A DNA stretch of 64,000 nucleotides from JAPOXR01 sp965214695 (GCA_965214695.1 OZ243967.1:1674001-1738000), one strand, 5' to 3'; numbered from the stretch's first letter, positions 1-9,088 are shown. Notes: generated from the sequence alone by a model not told the origin. A program made the numbers and translations.

Positions 1-146
1 AACGACGAACTGACATGTATGTCTCCAATCTCCGCTCATACATCAAGGCAATGGGCGGCAAACTGGACATCGTGGCCAGATTCCCACAGGGCAGCGTGGT
101 CATTACCAATTTCTCTGATGATGGCGAAGATGTGAATGCCAATTGA
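1..146 (+). CDS. C-terminal fragment of an XRE-family antitoxin/regulator (5' truncated by window edge)
   Basis: Only the last 47 or so codons are inside the window; the frame runs from base 3 to a TGA at 144-146. The peptide reads RRTDMYVSNLRSYIKAMGG, then a basic/hydrophobic stretch (KLDIVARFPQG) and an acidic tail. The pattern 'Y-S-LR-YI-AMGG-L-LVA-FP' is typical of the C-terminus of small XRE/HigA-like antitoxins, just after their helix-turn-helix. The HTH and any toxin partner lie to the left and cannot be seen. The family assignment is by recognised motif; DNA binding is inferred from the family. No toxin gene follows downstream. Confidence 0.7.
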   Translation, partial: RRTDMYVSNLRSYIKAMGGKLDIVARFPQGSVVITNFSDDGEDVNAN

Positions 147-725
147 ACAACGAAGGCAATTCGGATTCCGGTGTGGGGTATCCCGGCTGGAGTGAGCTCA
201 GCTTGAACAGCTGGGTGGCTTCCTGAGCCAAGCATAGGGTCGGGGAGTGGGAGCACGTAAAGCGGCAATCGATATCCCCGGTTTTAGGGGTCTTCGCGTG
301 CCCAGGCCATCGCCGTGTCCAACCCGTCTGCCGAAAAGATCGGAACCCCACGGTTGCTGCCCCCGAACAGGCAAACCTGCCCCATTCGAAAAAGGAAAAT
401 GGGTTTTCCCGGTTGTCGCTCGACGTCTCCGTCGAGATGCGCCACGTCCTGGTGTGCATTGCTGGCGGCGACATGGCAGCGAAACGTGCTGCGCAACTGG
501 AGACATCAGACCGGCTGCGGAAATTACAAGGGACTGCGCACTAGTAGCCCACCACCGTTGAATTGATGTTCTGATCAATGGCACCGGGTGCAAGTTTTCC
601 CCTCGTCAGATCTCCTGTATATTGCCGGCAACAAGGGCGAGCAACATGCCCTCCGGGCGGCCCAATGATGGCCGCGGCATTTGTGTCGGCACGGGCAGTA
701 CCAGCCCCGGGGGGAGTAGAGAGGT
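147..725. other. Gene-poor stretch, no supported gene
   Basis: About 580 bases between the XRE tail and the transposase remnant. Short open frames exist in several phases, but none has a recognisable family pattern or a ribosome-binding site. The run ending near 543 on the plus strand could be the tail of another decayed gene. I see no convincing terminator, tRNA or repeat. Confidence 0.5.
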
Positions 726-1500
726 GACAGGCGATGAGTACGACAGGAAGAAAGATCCACGAGGGTCCGGCTTGAGGAGCACGAGCGGAAGATGCTCCAA
801 GAGATGGTGGGTGGCGGCAAGGGCTCGAAGGAGCGACGGCGCCGGGCACATATCCTGCTCCAGGCCGATGAGGACCGGCAGGGCGGCGTCGGCACGGCAA
901 CGGTGGAACGGGTGCGCAGGCAATGCACCATGGAGGGTCTCGAGGCGACGCTCGAGCGCAAAATCCAGATGAATCGGAAGCCCCGCCTTCTTGATGGCAA
1001 GGCAGAGGCGAAGCTGACCATGCTGGCCTACTCGGAGCCGCCCGAGGGGCATGCAAGATGGAGCCTGAAGCTGCTCGGCGATAGGCTGGTGGAGCTGGAG
1101 ATCGTGGAGGAGATCGCAGGCGAGACGGTAAGGCGGGCGCCAAAAGAAACAACCTCAAGCCCTGGCTGAAGACGTGCAGGCATTCCGCCGAAGGCGAATG
1201 CCGGCCTCTTGCGCCATGGAGGATGTGCTGGACGTGTACAGTCAGGACTACGGCGATGATACCGTGCTCATCTGTCTTGACGAGACATCAAGACAGCAGA
1301 CGAAGGAGACGCGGACACCGCTGCCGGTGCGTCCCGGCCAGCCAGAGGGTTATGATTTCGAATATGAGCGGGGTGGTACCGCGGGCCTCTTCATGCTCCA
1401 TGCGCCGGCAGGTGGCTGGCGCCATTGCCTGCGTCACGGAACGTCGTACCCGGCAGGATTTCGTCCCATAGTTCCGGTCGGTCAGACCCTTCGGCCCGAA
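726..1500 (+). pseudogene. Degenerate IS630-family transposase
   Basis: Conceptual pieces in three plus-strand phases line up in order with an IS630-type transposase. These are a helix-turn-helix part (RRAHILLQADED ... TVERVRRQ ... GLEATLERK, from about 771), a second DNA-binding segment (LTMLAYSEPPEGHARWSLKL, DRLVEL, ETVRR), the linker NNLKPWLK, then AMEDVLDVY and the catalytic-core start (LICLDETSRQ, TRTPLPVRPG, YDFEYERGGTAGLFML, near 1216-1410). Several frameshifts separate the pieces. A segment is missing inside the first HTH, and the sequence stops before the remaining D/E catalytic motifs. It cannot encode an active enzyme. I did not find clear terminal inverted repeats, so the ends are approximate. 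Confidence 0.75.
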
Positions 1501-1623
1501 CCGGTTCAAAGAGATCAATGCCCCGGATGGGTCAATGAATGAACGCTGACTGGTCCGACCGCAGGTGCGCACTCCAGAATCATTTGGCAGGAGGAGATAC
1601 TACAAGATCGGGCGGGATGAGTT

Positions 1624-3618
1624 TCAAGTGCTCGCAGTCATTGTTCCTGTCGGTGCCACAACAATCCTGAAACCGTTTCCGCGCCAGAAGCCGTCCGGTT
1701 CCAGGCTGCCGCGGTAGATGCCATTCGCCTTCATCCTGTTGCTTGAGAAGCAACCGCCTCTCAGAACCCTCCTGACCGAGGGACCGGCATCCAGGTCTTC
1801 ACGACCATCGTTTCGGTAGGGATATGCAAAGGACGAGGTCCTCATGTCCTTGCCCCAGAGCGTCGTGGTCCACTCCCATACCTGCCCAGCCATATCCATG
1901 CATCCGAATGGTGACACGCCTTCGGGGAAGAGGCCCACAGAACAGACTTCGTTGAATCCCGTTTCTTCTCCGTTCGCATGCCCTGCGGCCCATTCCTCTC
2001 CCCATGGGTAATGCGATCCTCGAGAACCACGCGCGGCCACTTCCCATTCGGGTTCAGTTGGCAATCGTACGATCTCGTAGGTGCCGATCCGGCCTGTGGC
2101 CTGCCATTCGGATGTCAACCAGGCGCAATAGGCCATCGCGTCGTGCCAGGTCAGGTCGACCGCAGGGGCGTTGGCCAATTCGGGTCGTGTTGCATCGGCC
2201 GAACGCCAAGGCCGTCCTGTGGCTGTCGTAAACCTCTGGTAAGCTGAATTGGTGACAGGATAAGCGCCGATGCGGTAAGCCCCGACACGACAGCCATGCT
2301 CTGGCCGGGAATTTGGGTGGACGTCGCCGCCTATTCGAAATGAGCCCGCCGGAACCCCGACCAGTTTGTCAAGCCTGCGCGGATCTCCGAGCAGTGCCAG
2401 GGCTTGTCCGAACTTTCTGCGGAGGCCTGCCGGCAGGCCACCACCTTCGATTCCGTCTGCAAGGGCCTTGCGAACGGCTTCCGACTCTGGCTTTCCGGTT
2501 TGAACGAGACGTGAGGCAATCAGCAGCATCCGCGGATCCATATCTGCTGTCATCAATCCCTGGACCAACACCTTTGCCCTTTCCGACCCTGCCGGCAAAT
2601 CAAGCACGAAACGGGTCATGGAACCTATCCATCTGTCGGTACGAACCGAAATCCGGGTGACAACCTGTTCAATCGGCTCGGAAGCCAGGTGGCGGGCTGC
2701 CAGGATGTCTATCAGCCAGCGTTGCTGTAACATGCGGTCCAAGGCGGCATGGTTTGGAGCAAACAAGAAAGCCCGCCCGTCATTGCCTCCGACCTGCCGC
2801 GCCGCAATCTCCGCCAACTGCTGCGTTTCGTCCTTTCCGACCAGCGAACGGACTTGATCCCACGGGGATGCATCAATCCCGGAAGCAGCCCAAAGGGCAA
2901 ACGGGCCTGGCCACCGCGCCATGTTGCATTCCGGATCCCTGAAACCCAACCGCTTGCACAGCGCCCTGCATTCCATGCCTGGCACCGGCATCAGATCGTG
3001 CACGGCGATTTCGGGTGGCAATTCCAATGCAGCAACGGTGTCGGTTTCTCCGGTCAACAGGAGACGGGAATCCGGATTGCGATACAGCCATGTCATGGCT
3101 TGTTCGAGCAAGCGTCCGGCCTGGTCCACCGCCAGATGGTCAAGTCCGTCAAGAATAACCATGACAGCAGGGTGTTCCCTGCCATGTCCGAATTGAAACC
3201 CGGAATGGCCATCATCGCCGAGATCGATCGAGATGATGGTTGGCAGTGGTGCACTCCAACGCTCACACAGGAACAGACCTTCATCATTGCGGCATACGGA
3301 ACGGCTCAGCCGACCCAAATTGAAAACCGGATCGCCGCAGGATTCTCCATTCAGACACGCCTCGAGTTCCCGGACGAATATTGTCTTGCCGCCGCCTCGC
3401 GGCGCACGAAGCAGCATCGCACGGTTCTCCGCGACCGTTTCCACTGCACCGAACCGGATCGTTGGGCCTTCACGGTCCGGGTCGTCCGTGAGCGAGCGCA
3501 GACCCTTTGCGGCTTTGTCTTCATGGCTGAAGGCCACTATCCTCGGCATGTATCCGTCCGCGTGCTCCACCGCCCCGAGCGACCGGTGATCGAACAGAAC
3601 CTTGCCGGAGTGGATCAC
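1624..3618 (-). CDS. STAND-type P-loop NTPase fused to a formylglycine-generating-enzyme (FGE/SUMF1-like) domain
   Basis: 664 residues. Residues about 60-170 form a P-loop unit: Walker A-like RAPRGGGKT (71-79, first Gly replaced by Ala) and Walker B-like VMVILDGLDHL (153-162), the 'DGLD' style of STAND NTPases. A helical middle region follows. Residues about 420-655 are an FGE/C-type-lectin-fold domain with GSFRIGG, PVTNSAYQRF, DAMAYCAWL, LPTEPEWEVAARG, YPWGEEW, DMAGQVWEW, RVLRGGC and NGFRIV. GTG start at 3618 overlaps the VOC gene stop by 4 bp, so the two are probably translationally coupled; ATG at residue 24 is an alternative. In conflict systems FGE-fold domains are proposed to act as ligand sensors on STAND proteins. 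Sensor or defence is inference; an enzymatic FGE-like role is not excluded. Confidence 0.8.
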   Translation of the reverse strand: MIHSGKVLFDHRSLGAVEHADGYMPRIVAFSHEDKAAKGLRSLTDDPDREGPTIRFGAVETVAENRAMLLRAPRGGGKTIFVRELEACLNGESCGDPVFNLGRLSRSVCRNDEGLFLCERWSAPLPTIISIDLGDDGHSGFQFGHGREHPAVMVILDGLDHLAVDQAGRLLEQAMTWLYRNPDSRLLLTGETDTVAALELPPEIAVHDLMPVPGMECRALCKRLGFRDPECNMARWPGPFALWAASGIDASPWDQVRSLVGKDETQQLAEIAARQVGGNDGRAFLFAPNHAALDRMLQQRWLIDILAARHLASEPIEQVVTRISVRTDRWIGSMTRFVLDLPAGSERAKVLVQGLMTADMDPRMLLIASRLVQTGKPESEAVRKALADGIEGGGLPAGLRRKFGQALALLGDPRRLDKLVGVPAGSFRIGGDVHPNSRPEHGCRVGAYRIGAYPVTNSAYQRFTTATGRPWRSADATRPELANAPAVDLTWHDAMAYCAWLTSEWQATGRIGTYEIVRLPTEPEWEVAARGSRGSHYPWGEEWAAGHANGEETGFNEVCSVGLFPEGVSPFGCMDMAGQVWEWTTTLWGKDMRTSSFAYPYRNDGREDLDAGPSVRRVLRGGCFSSNRMKANGIYRGSLEPDGFWRGNGFRIVVAPTGTMTAST

Positions 3619-3998
3619 TTGAACAGGGCCGCGACCAACGGGTCATGAAATCGCTGGATTTCGATCGCATAGCCCCCGGGATCCTCGAAAAAGAAGTGTT
3701 CGCAAAAGCAACCGTGCATGATTTCCGATAGACCCGTCACATTCGCGGCTTTCATGCGCGCGTGCCAGCCGGCAATGTCTTCCGAAACGATTGTCAACAG
3801 GGCTGCGCTCTCTTCCTGGTTCGCAAGATGCCCGCTGTTACCATCAACTATTCCGAAGTAGGCGGTGCCAGCCACCCTGTAGATTCGGGCCATGCCCTGG
3901 TCTAGCACAAGGTCGAATCCCAATGTGCCTTCGTAAAAGGGGGCGACGGCGAGAATGTCCTGGTAATAGAAGAATGTAATCGCGCATTCAGCTTTCAT
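3615..3998 (-). CDS. VOC-family (glyoxalase/bleomycin-resistance-fold) protein
   Basis: 127 residues beginning MKAECAITFFYYQDIL. It has the usual single-protomer VOC pattern: an N-terminal F-Y-x(2)-LGF segment (APFYEGTLGFDLVLDQG), a middle strand (FGIVDG) and a C-terminal 'F-F-x-DP-G-Y-x-IEIQRF' strand, where the Glu would be a metal ligand in the family. The start was placed at ATG 3998 because the open frame upstream overlaps the preceding transporter gene and lacks VOC character. It lies 22 bp after the leaderless binding-protein gene and overlaps the STAND-FGE start by 4 bp. VOC members include lyases, isomerases, dioxygenases and binding proteins; the substrate here is unknown. Confidence 0.8.
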   Translation of the reverse strand: MKAECAITFFYYQDILAVAPFYEGTLGFDLVLDQGMARIYRVAGTAYFGIVDGNSGHLANQEESAALLTIVSEDIAGWHARMKAANVTGLSEIMHGCFCEHFFFEDPGGYAIEIQRFHDPLVAALFK

Positions 3999-4020
3999 CT
4001 TGTGTCCCTTGGATGCGATG

Positions 4021-5409
4021 TCAGAAAACCTGGACGGTACCGCCGGGATCGAGCGAGAGACCCTTGAGTGCGGTTGCATGAGCCATGCAGACCTTGGGAT
4101 GAAACAGGTACAACCAGTGCGGGAGGCGGCCCAAATGCGCAAGGCATGCCCCGTACGCGCGTGCACGCATCCCGGGATCAAGAGTCCTTCTTGCAGAATT
4201 GAAGAGTTCGTTCGCGCGCGGGTCATCCACGCCCTGCCACCACACGGACGCCGTTTCGGAACTGATCTTGTCATCCAGGACGCGAAAAGTGCTTCGCGGG
4301 GAGGAATCGAAGATTGCAAGGTCCCCCATTTCCTTGCGTCCGAGCTGACGGGCGTATTCGGGCCTGTCCGGTTCAATTTGAATGTCGACATGAAATCCGA
4401 TTTCTCCCAACGCATCTGCAATGAACCCCGCAATCTCCGGCGCTCGTTCCGGCATGTATTCCGGGCTTCGCAATAGAACTTCGGTGGGCGCGCCGGATTC
4501 CAGCAACATTTTCCGCGCGCGCGCCGGATCATGGGCGACAGGCGCGGGCCCTGCTTCCCCGTGGCCGAGGTGAAACGGGCTGACCACTGTCTTCGCAGGG
4601 CGTGCAAGGCCTCCCATGACTCCGGAGACCAGGGCAGAGCGGTCAATGGCCAGATTCGCAGCCAGCCGCGCCTCGGGCCAGGCAAACGGGCCGGCGCGGC
4701 CGTTCATGAACGCAATCACCGAGAGATGCCCGTCGGATTCCACCCAGTTGAACCCGTCAAGGCTCCTGCGCGGAGCGGCCAGTCTTTCGAGCTGCATCGC
4801 GCAACTCACTGTGCCGTCCTGCAGCGAGGTCAACCTGTCTTCTGCACTCGGCATCGACAGGAAATCCACGAATTCTCCGGTCCCGGACGAGGGAATCAGG
4901 CGCACACGGACGCCTGGTTCGTATTCGGCTACCTTCCACGCCCCCGTCCCCAGTGTCGGCAAACCGGATCTGTCGAGTGCAGAAACGTGGAATTCAGCGA
5001 AGATGTCGACCAGGTCGGGAAACGGCGATGCCGTCCTGACTTTGAGAATGTCGCCGGCAGGCGTACTTATTGCCGCGCCGTCGAGATACCTTGCATAGGA
5101 CCACTTCATTCCGAACATGTCGACGGAATTCAGTATATTGTCGATGAATTCCGCAATGCATGAAGACGTGCAGGGGGTGCCGTCGTGAAACGTCGCGCCG
5201 GGTCGAATCCGGAACTGCCAGCTGTGACCGTCAGGCGACAGCTGCCATTTTTCGAACAAGCCCGGGAAGACTCTTCCGGAATGCCAACGCAGCAGCGGTT
5301 CACAGACCCATGTTTTCAAGGTGAGAATGCTGGCATCATCAGTCACGCGGTCCTGGGCAAGAAACTCAACCCGCTCCATGGCGATCACTGTCCTGGCCGC
5401 ATGTACCAT
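4021..5409 (-). CDS. Family-5 (oligopeptide-type) solute-binding protein homologue without a signal peptide
   Basis: 462 residues from ATG 5409. The body resembles SBP_bac_5 proteins (DppA/OppA/NikA class): CEPLLRWHSG, FEKWQLSPDGHSWQFRIRPG, TFHDGTP, LGTGAWKVAEYEPG and a C-terminal HDPARARKMLLESG-type helix. The N-terminus (MVHAARTVIAMERVEFLAQ) is not a Sec, Tat or lipoprotein signal, and no upstream in-frame start adds one. It sits 7 bp after the permease stop and shares the cluster with a normal secreted binding protein at 7339-8892. It may be a cytoplasmic sensor or accessory domain, or an SBP that lost its leader. Binding fold is well supported; location is inferred from the missing leader. 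Confidence 0.8.
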   Translation of the reverse strand: MVHAARTVIAMERVEFLAQDRVTDDASILTLKTWVCEPLLRWHSGRVFPGLFEKWQLSPDGHSWQFRIRPGATFHDGTPCTSSCIAEFIDNILNSVDMFGMKWSYARYLDGAAISTPAGDILKVRTASPFPDLVDIFAEFHVSALDRSGLPTLGTGAWKVAEYEPGVRVRLIPSSGTGEFVDFLSMPSAEDRLTSLQDGTVSCAMQLERLAAPRRSLDGFNWVESDGHLSVIAFMNGRAGPFAWPEARLAANLAIDRSALVSGVMGGLARPAKTVVSPFHLGHGEAGPAPVAHDPARARKMLLESGAPTEVLLRSPEYMPERAPEIAGFIADALGEIGFHVDIQIEPDRPEYARQLGRKEMGDLAIFDSSPRSTFRVLDDKISSETASVWWQGVDDPRANELFNSARRTLDPGMRARAYGACLAHLGRLPHWLYLFHPKVCMAHATALKGLSLDPGGTVQVF

Positions 5410-5416
5410 CAGGCTG

Positions 5417-6253
5417 TCACAACTCGCTCCGCCTGCGCGGGTTGAACCAGTCCGCCAGCGCATCCCCGATCAGGTTGAAGCACAGGACGGTGAGCAGAAT
5501 GGCGAAACCCGGGCCTAGCGCCGTCCAGGGGCTGGAACGAACGAATTGCAGATTGGCCGAAACGTCGGCTCCCCACTCTGCAAGAGGCGGCTGTGCCCCG
5601 AGTCCCAGGAAGCCAAGGCTCGCCGTTTGAAGGATGGCGCTGCCGACGCTGAGGGAGGCCTGCACCAGCAATGGGCCGATGGCATTGACGAGGACGTGGC
5701 GCCAGAGAATCCGGTGCCTGGGCAATCCTAGGGACACTGCAGCCTCGACATATGGCTTGACGGAAACTCCCAGCGCCTGACTGCGTGCCAAACGGGCAAA
5801 TTGCGGCGCAAGCGTAATTGCCACCGCCAGCATGGCATTCTGCAGGCTCGGGCCGAATGCAGCTGCCAATGCAATTGCCAGTACAAGGGCAGGAAATGAG
5901 AGGATGGCGTCGACAATTCGCATGATGACCATGTCTGCGATGCCGCCCAGGAATCCCGCGAGGGTCCCGAAGAAAACGCCAATGACGAAGGCCACGACGA
6001 CAACCCCCAATCCGATCGCCAACGTGTATCGGCCACCGTGGATGATCCGGGCCAGCATGTCGCGCCCAAAGCTGTCGGTTCCGAACCAGTGGTCCGGGCT
6101 TGGTGGCTGCAGCTTTACCGCCATGTCGAGTTCCAACGGCGAGACAAGCCCGAAAAAAGGCCCAAAGAGAATCGCCGCGAGCAGGCATGCAAGGACAGAT
6201 GTTCCCACCGTTGCAAGTGTGTTGATCCTGAAGAACCGAATCAGATCATTCAC
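5417..6253 (-). CDS. Oligopeptide/dipeptide-type ABC transporter permease (DppC-like)
   Basis: 278 residues. One N-terminal membrane span (LATVGTSVLACLLAAILFG), then the periplasmic HWFGTDSFGRDMLARIIHGG motif diagnostic of DppC/OppC, and about five further spans. The BPD_transp EAA loop lies at EAAVSLGLPRHRILWRHVLVNAIGP, where the ATPase couples. It ends NLIGDALADWFNPRRR, the usual OppC/DppC C-terminus. It follows the DppB-like gene by 6 bp. Substrate cannot be read from the permease. Confidence 0.93.
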   Translation of the reverse strand: MNDLIRFFRINTLATVGTSVLACLLAAILFGPFFGLVSPLELDMAVKLQPPSPDHWFGTDSFGRDMLARIIHGGRYTLAIGLGVVVVAFVIGVFFGTLAGFLGGIADMVIMRIVDAILSFPALVLAIALAAAFGPSLQNAMLAVAITLAPQFARLARSQALGVSVKPYVEAAVSLGLPRHRILWRHVLVNAIGPLLVQASLSVGSAILQTASLGFLGLGAQPPLAEWGADVSANLQFVRSSPWTALGPGFAILLTVLCFNLIGDALADWFNPRRRSEL

Positions 6254-6259
6254 TGGCTT

Positions 6260-7270
6260 CTACCTGATCTTGCTGCGGACCCGCGGGTCCAGCATCGCAT
6301 GGATGATATCGACGATCACTGACGTCAGCATGAACAAGAGCGCAAAGACCAGGGTCGTTCCCTGGATGACCGGATAATCCCGATTCCGGATTGCCTCGAA
6401 CATGAACCGCCCGATCCCGGGCCAGGCGAAGATCGTTTCAGTCAGGATGGCGCCCCCGAGCATCTCTGCAAACTTCAGTCCGACCACGGTGATCGCAGGC
6501 AAAAGCGAGTTTTGCAGCGCGTGGCCGTAGATCACCGTGTTCCAGGTCATTCCCTTGGCACGCGCAGTCCGGATATAGTCCTCGGTCATGACCTCCAGCA
6601 TGGTCGTCCGCACGAACCGTCCGAGCGTCGCGGCCAGGAACGCCGCCAGCACCGAGGTCGGAAGCACCAGGTGGGCGAGCACGCTTCGAACGGCGCCGGT
6701 TTCGCCGCTGAGCCAGGCGTCAACCAGCGCAAAACCGGTTACGGGTTCGACGAAGAGATACGCGCTCATCCGCCCCGATACGGGCAAGAGCCCGAGCCAG
6801 GTTGCGAAGAACAGCTGGAGGAGCAGAGCCAGCAGGAAGGCGGGGATCGATACGCCCACAAGGGACGTGACCCTGACCAGGTGATCGAACAGGGAATTCG
6901 GTCGCGTCGCGGAAAGGACGCCGATCGGAATGCCAATGACGATGGCAATCAGCACGGCAAGAACGGAAATTTCCAATGTGGCCGGCAGTCGGGCCAGGAT
7001 CTCATCCGCCACCGGCTTTCCGGACTTGAGCGACTTGCCCATGTCGCCCTGCAACAGGCCAGTCAGGTATTCAAGAAACTGCTGCAGCAGCGGGGCATCG
7101 AGATTCAACTGCTCGCGCAATGCGGCAACCTGGCTTTCGGTTGCGCCCGGACCGAGCAGCGTGACCGCCGGGTCTCCCGGAATGAAGCGAACCAGGGAGA
7201 AGACGATCACCAGAACCAAGAACAGCACCGGTATCAGTGCCAGCAACCGCCTTGCCAGGAAATCGAACAT
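6260..7270 (-). CDS. Oligopeptide/dipeptide-type ABC transporter permease (DppB-like)
   Basis: 336 residues with the DppB/OppB signature: N-terminal span and RFIPGDPAVTLLGPGATESQV, then LREQLNLDAPLLQQFLEYL in the periplasmic loop, and five more spans. The cytoplasmic EAA-type loop is at RTARAKGMTWNTVIYGHALQNSLLPAIT. C-terminal DIIHAMLDPRVRSK is typical. It partners the DppC-like protein at 5417-6253. It follows the secreted binding-protein gene after a 68-bp gap that contains a hairpin. Confidence 0.93.
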   Translation of the reverse strand: MFDFLARRLLALIPVLFLVLVIVFSLVRFIPGDPAVTLLGPGATESQVAALREQLNLDAPLLQQFLEYLTGLLQGDMGKSLKSGKPVADEILARLPATLEISVLAVLIAIVIGIPIGVLSATRPNSLFDHLVRVTSLVGVSIPAFLLALLLQLFFATWLGLLPVSGRMSAYLFVEPVTGFALVDAWLSGETGAVRSVLAHLVLPTSVLAAFLAATLGRFVRTTMLEVMTEDYIRTARAKGMTWNTVIYGHALQNSLLPAITVVGLKFAEMLGGAILTETIFAWPGIGRFMFEAIRNRDYPVIQGTTLVFALLFMLTSVIVDIIHAMLDPRVRSKIR

Positions 7271-7298
7271 CGAGGTGGGTCAGTGTCGCGAATGGATA

Positions 7299-7323
7299 AG
7301 CCAGCCCTTTCGAGGGGCTGGCT
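7299..7323 (-). terminator. Intercistronic hairpin between binding-protein and permease genes
   Basis: Arms AGCCAGCCC and GGGCTGGCT (7299-7307 and 7315-7323) pair perfectly around a 7-base loop. No U-tract follows in the direction of transcription. A hairpin right after an abundant binding-protein gene usually stabilises the upstream mRNA or causes partial termination, giving more binding protein than permease. That role is inferred. Confidence 0.55.
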
Positions 7324-7338
7324 CAGGTGTCTTCCGAC

Positions 7339-8892
7339 TCAGTTTTTCGTTACGCCCCAGTATTCATTCAACGGTGGAGCACTGTTCACGACCAACCCGT
7401 CGACATTGGACCGTGCGAAGACGATCAGCTTTGGACTGAACAGATACGCACCCGGAACCTGGCTCACGAGCTGTTCCTGAATCTCGAAATAGAGCTCCCG
7501 GCGCTTGTCCAGGTCTGCCTCTTCCTGAGCGGAGAGGATCAGGTCATCAAGTGCCTTGTCTTCCGGCATACGGAACGTCATGGCGCTGTCCGCCAGTCCG
7601 GAATAATAGCCGATCGTGATATGAGCGTCCGGATCATTGTACCAGGGTTGCCGTCCATCCATAGCGATCTTGTGTTCGCCGCTGGTATGAAGCGCCCTGT
7701 AGGTCGGAAACTCGGTCTGTGCGATCTCGACATCGATGCCCACATCCGCGAGATTGGCCTGTACGAAGGTGCACAGCGCACCCCAAAGCGACCCCTGGAA
7801 ACTGTAGAGCTTCAGGTTCCAATCGGAGGGGTTGACGCCGGCTTCCGCAAGCAGTGCCCTGGCCTTTTCCGGATCGTAACTGGGCGCCATCTCTGCGATT
7901 TTTGGATTGAAGGCCCAGCTGTTGGATGTCAGCGGCCCGTATACCCGGCTCGCGGTGCCGCCGAAGATGCCGGCAAGCAGCCCGTCATAGTCGATTGCGT
8001 GAGCAACTGCTCGGCGGACCGTCACATCGTTGAACGGACTGTCGGGATGCGAGTTGTTGAACTCCAGCTGCCGAATGATCTGGCTGGGACTCTCCAAGAT
8101 CTGGATATCCGGGTTTTCCGCGAAAGCGGCCATTTCTTCGAGCGGGACCGCGGCAAGCTGCCCCGATTGCTGGATGACGTCAATGCCACCGTTTTCCAGT
8201 TCAAGGCGCCGGGTCGAGGCTTCAGGTATTATGCTGTAGATCAGGCGCGAAAGCCCCGGGGGGCCGCGGAAGTAGTCCGGATTCGCATCCAAGACGACGC
8301 GGGTATCCGCCTGATAGTCGCGAAACTTGAACGGCCCAGTCCCAACCGGGTTGTTGGTGAAATCTTCGCCGCGCTCCGCAACTGCGGTGGGGCTTACGAT
8401 TGCCGATTGCGGCTGCGCAAGGATTGACATGAAAGCGGGATAAGGCCGGGAGAGCGAAATCGTCAGCTCGGTCGGTGAGTTGACGTCAATGCTCTCGATG
8501 AGGCCAAGCGTGGCTTTCACATAGGCATTCAGCTCCATGGTCCGTTCAAACGAGAACTTAACGGAGGCAGCGTCAAATGGCGTCCCGTCATGGAACGTCA
8601 CGCCGTCCCGAAGGACGAAACTGAAGGTCTTGCCGTCATCGGAAATCGTCCAGCTCTCGGCCAGGCGGCCTTCCAGTTCGCTGAACTCCGGAGGCGTCCA
8701 GGCAACCAGCGTGTCAAAGACATTCAGGATGATTTCGCTGCCAATCGGCCAGGCCCGGTTTGTGCCCGGTTCAAGACCCCTGGGGTCTGACGGAACAGCG
8801 ACAACCAGCGTCGATGCCTCCTGTGCGTTTGCGGCGCCTACCGCCAGGCAGGATGTGACAAGAGCGTTGATCAAGATGTGTTTGAATTTCAT
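7339..8892 (-). CDS. Secreted ABC transporter substrate-binding protein, family 5
   Basis: 517 residues. A Sec signal peptide (MKFKHILINALVTSCLAVG, cleavage after ANA) leads into a standard SBP_bac_5 protein: TLVVAVPSDPRGLEPGTN, EGRLAESWTISDDGKTFSFVLR, DGVTFHDGTPFDAASVKFSFER, NPVGTGPFKFRDY and a C-terminal YLFSPKLIVFARSNVDGL. A strong Shine-Dalgarno (GGGAGGA) precedes the ATG. First gene of the minus-strand transporter arm after the rhodanese. Family 5 covers peptides, nickel, opines, glutathione and other small molecules; the neighbouring hydantoin-type enzymes suggest an amino-acid derivative, which is inference. Confidence 0.93.
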   Translation of the reverse strand: MKFKHILINALVTSCLAVGAANAQEASTLVVAVPSDPRGLEPGTNRAWPIGSEIILNVFDTLVAWTPPEFSELEGRLAESWTISDDGKTFSFVLRDGVTFHDGTPFDAASVKFSFERTMELNAYVKATLGLIESIDVNSPTELTISLSRPYPAFMSILAQPQSAIVSPTAVAERGEDFTNNPVGTGPFKFRDYQADTRVVLDANPDYFRGPPGLSRLIYSIIPEASTRRLELENGGIDVIQQSGQLAAVPLEEMAAFAENPDIQILESPSQIIRQLEFNNSHPDSPFNDVTVRRAVAHAIDYDGLLAGIFGGTASRVYGPLTSNSWAFNPKIAEMAPSYDPEKARALLAEAGVNPSDWNLKLYSFQGSLWGALCTFVQANLADVGIDVEIAQTEFPTYRALHTSGEHKIAMDGRQPWYNDPDAHITIGYYSGLADSAMTFRMPEDKALDDLILSAQEEADLDKRRELYFEIQEQLVSQVPGAYLFSPKLIVFARSNVDGLVVNSAPPLNEYWGVTKN

Positions 8893-9088
8893 TTTTTCCT
8901 CCCAGGTGTTGAATGAAGATCGCCGCCTGCGAGCAAAATTCAGTTGCTGATAGTTCCTGTCTAGCGAAGTGTTCCTCGCGCCTCAAGGCTGGGCTGAGCA
9001 ATGATCCCTTCTCCCAAGTGCCTCAAGAACTCGTTTCCATGACGGCTGTCCAGCTGGCGGCATATCCATCAGGTGGACTGCGTTGGAA

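Noticed and set aside
1624..1800. Diversity-generating retroelement variable region at the 3' end of the FGE domain
   Set aside because: FGE-fold C-termini are classic DGR targets, but no reverse transcriptase, accessory gene or template repeat was seen in the window, and the 3' end is not conspicuously rich in AAC-type codons.
6512..7480. 322-residue open frame on the plus strand
   Set aside because: Antisense to the DppB-like permease and the start of the binding-protein 3' end; Gln/Arg-rich with no recognisable domain.
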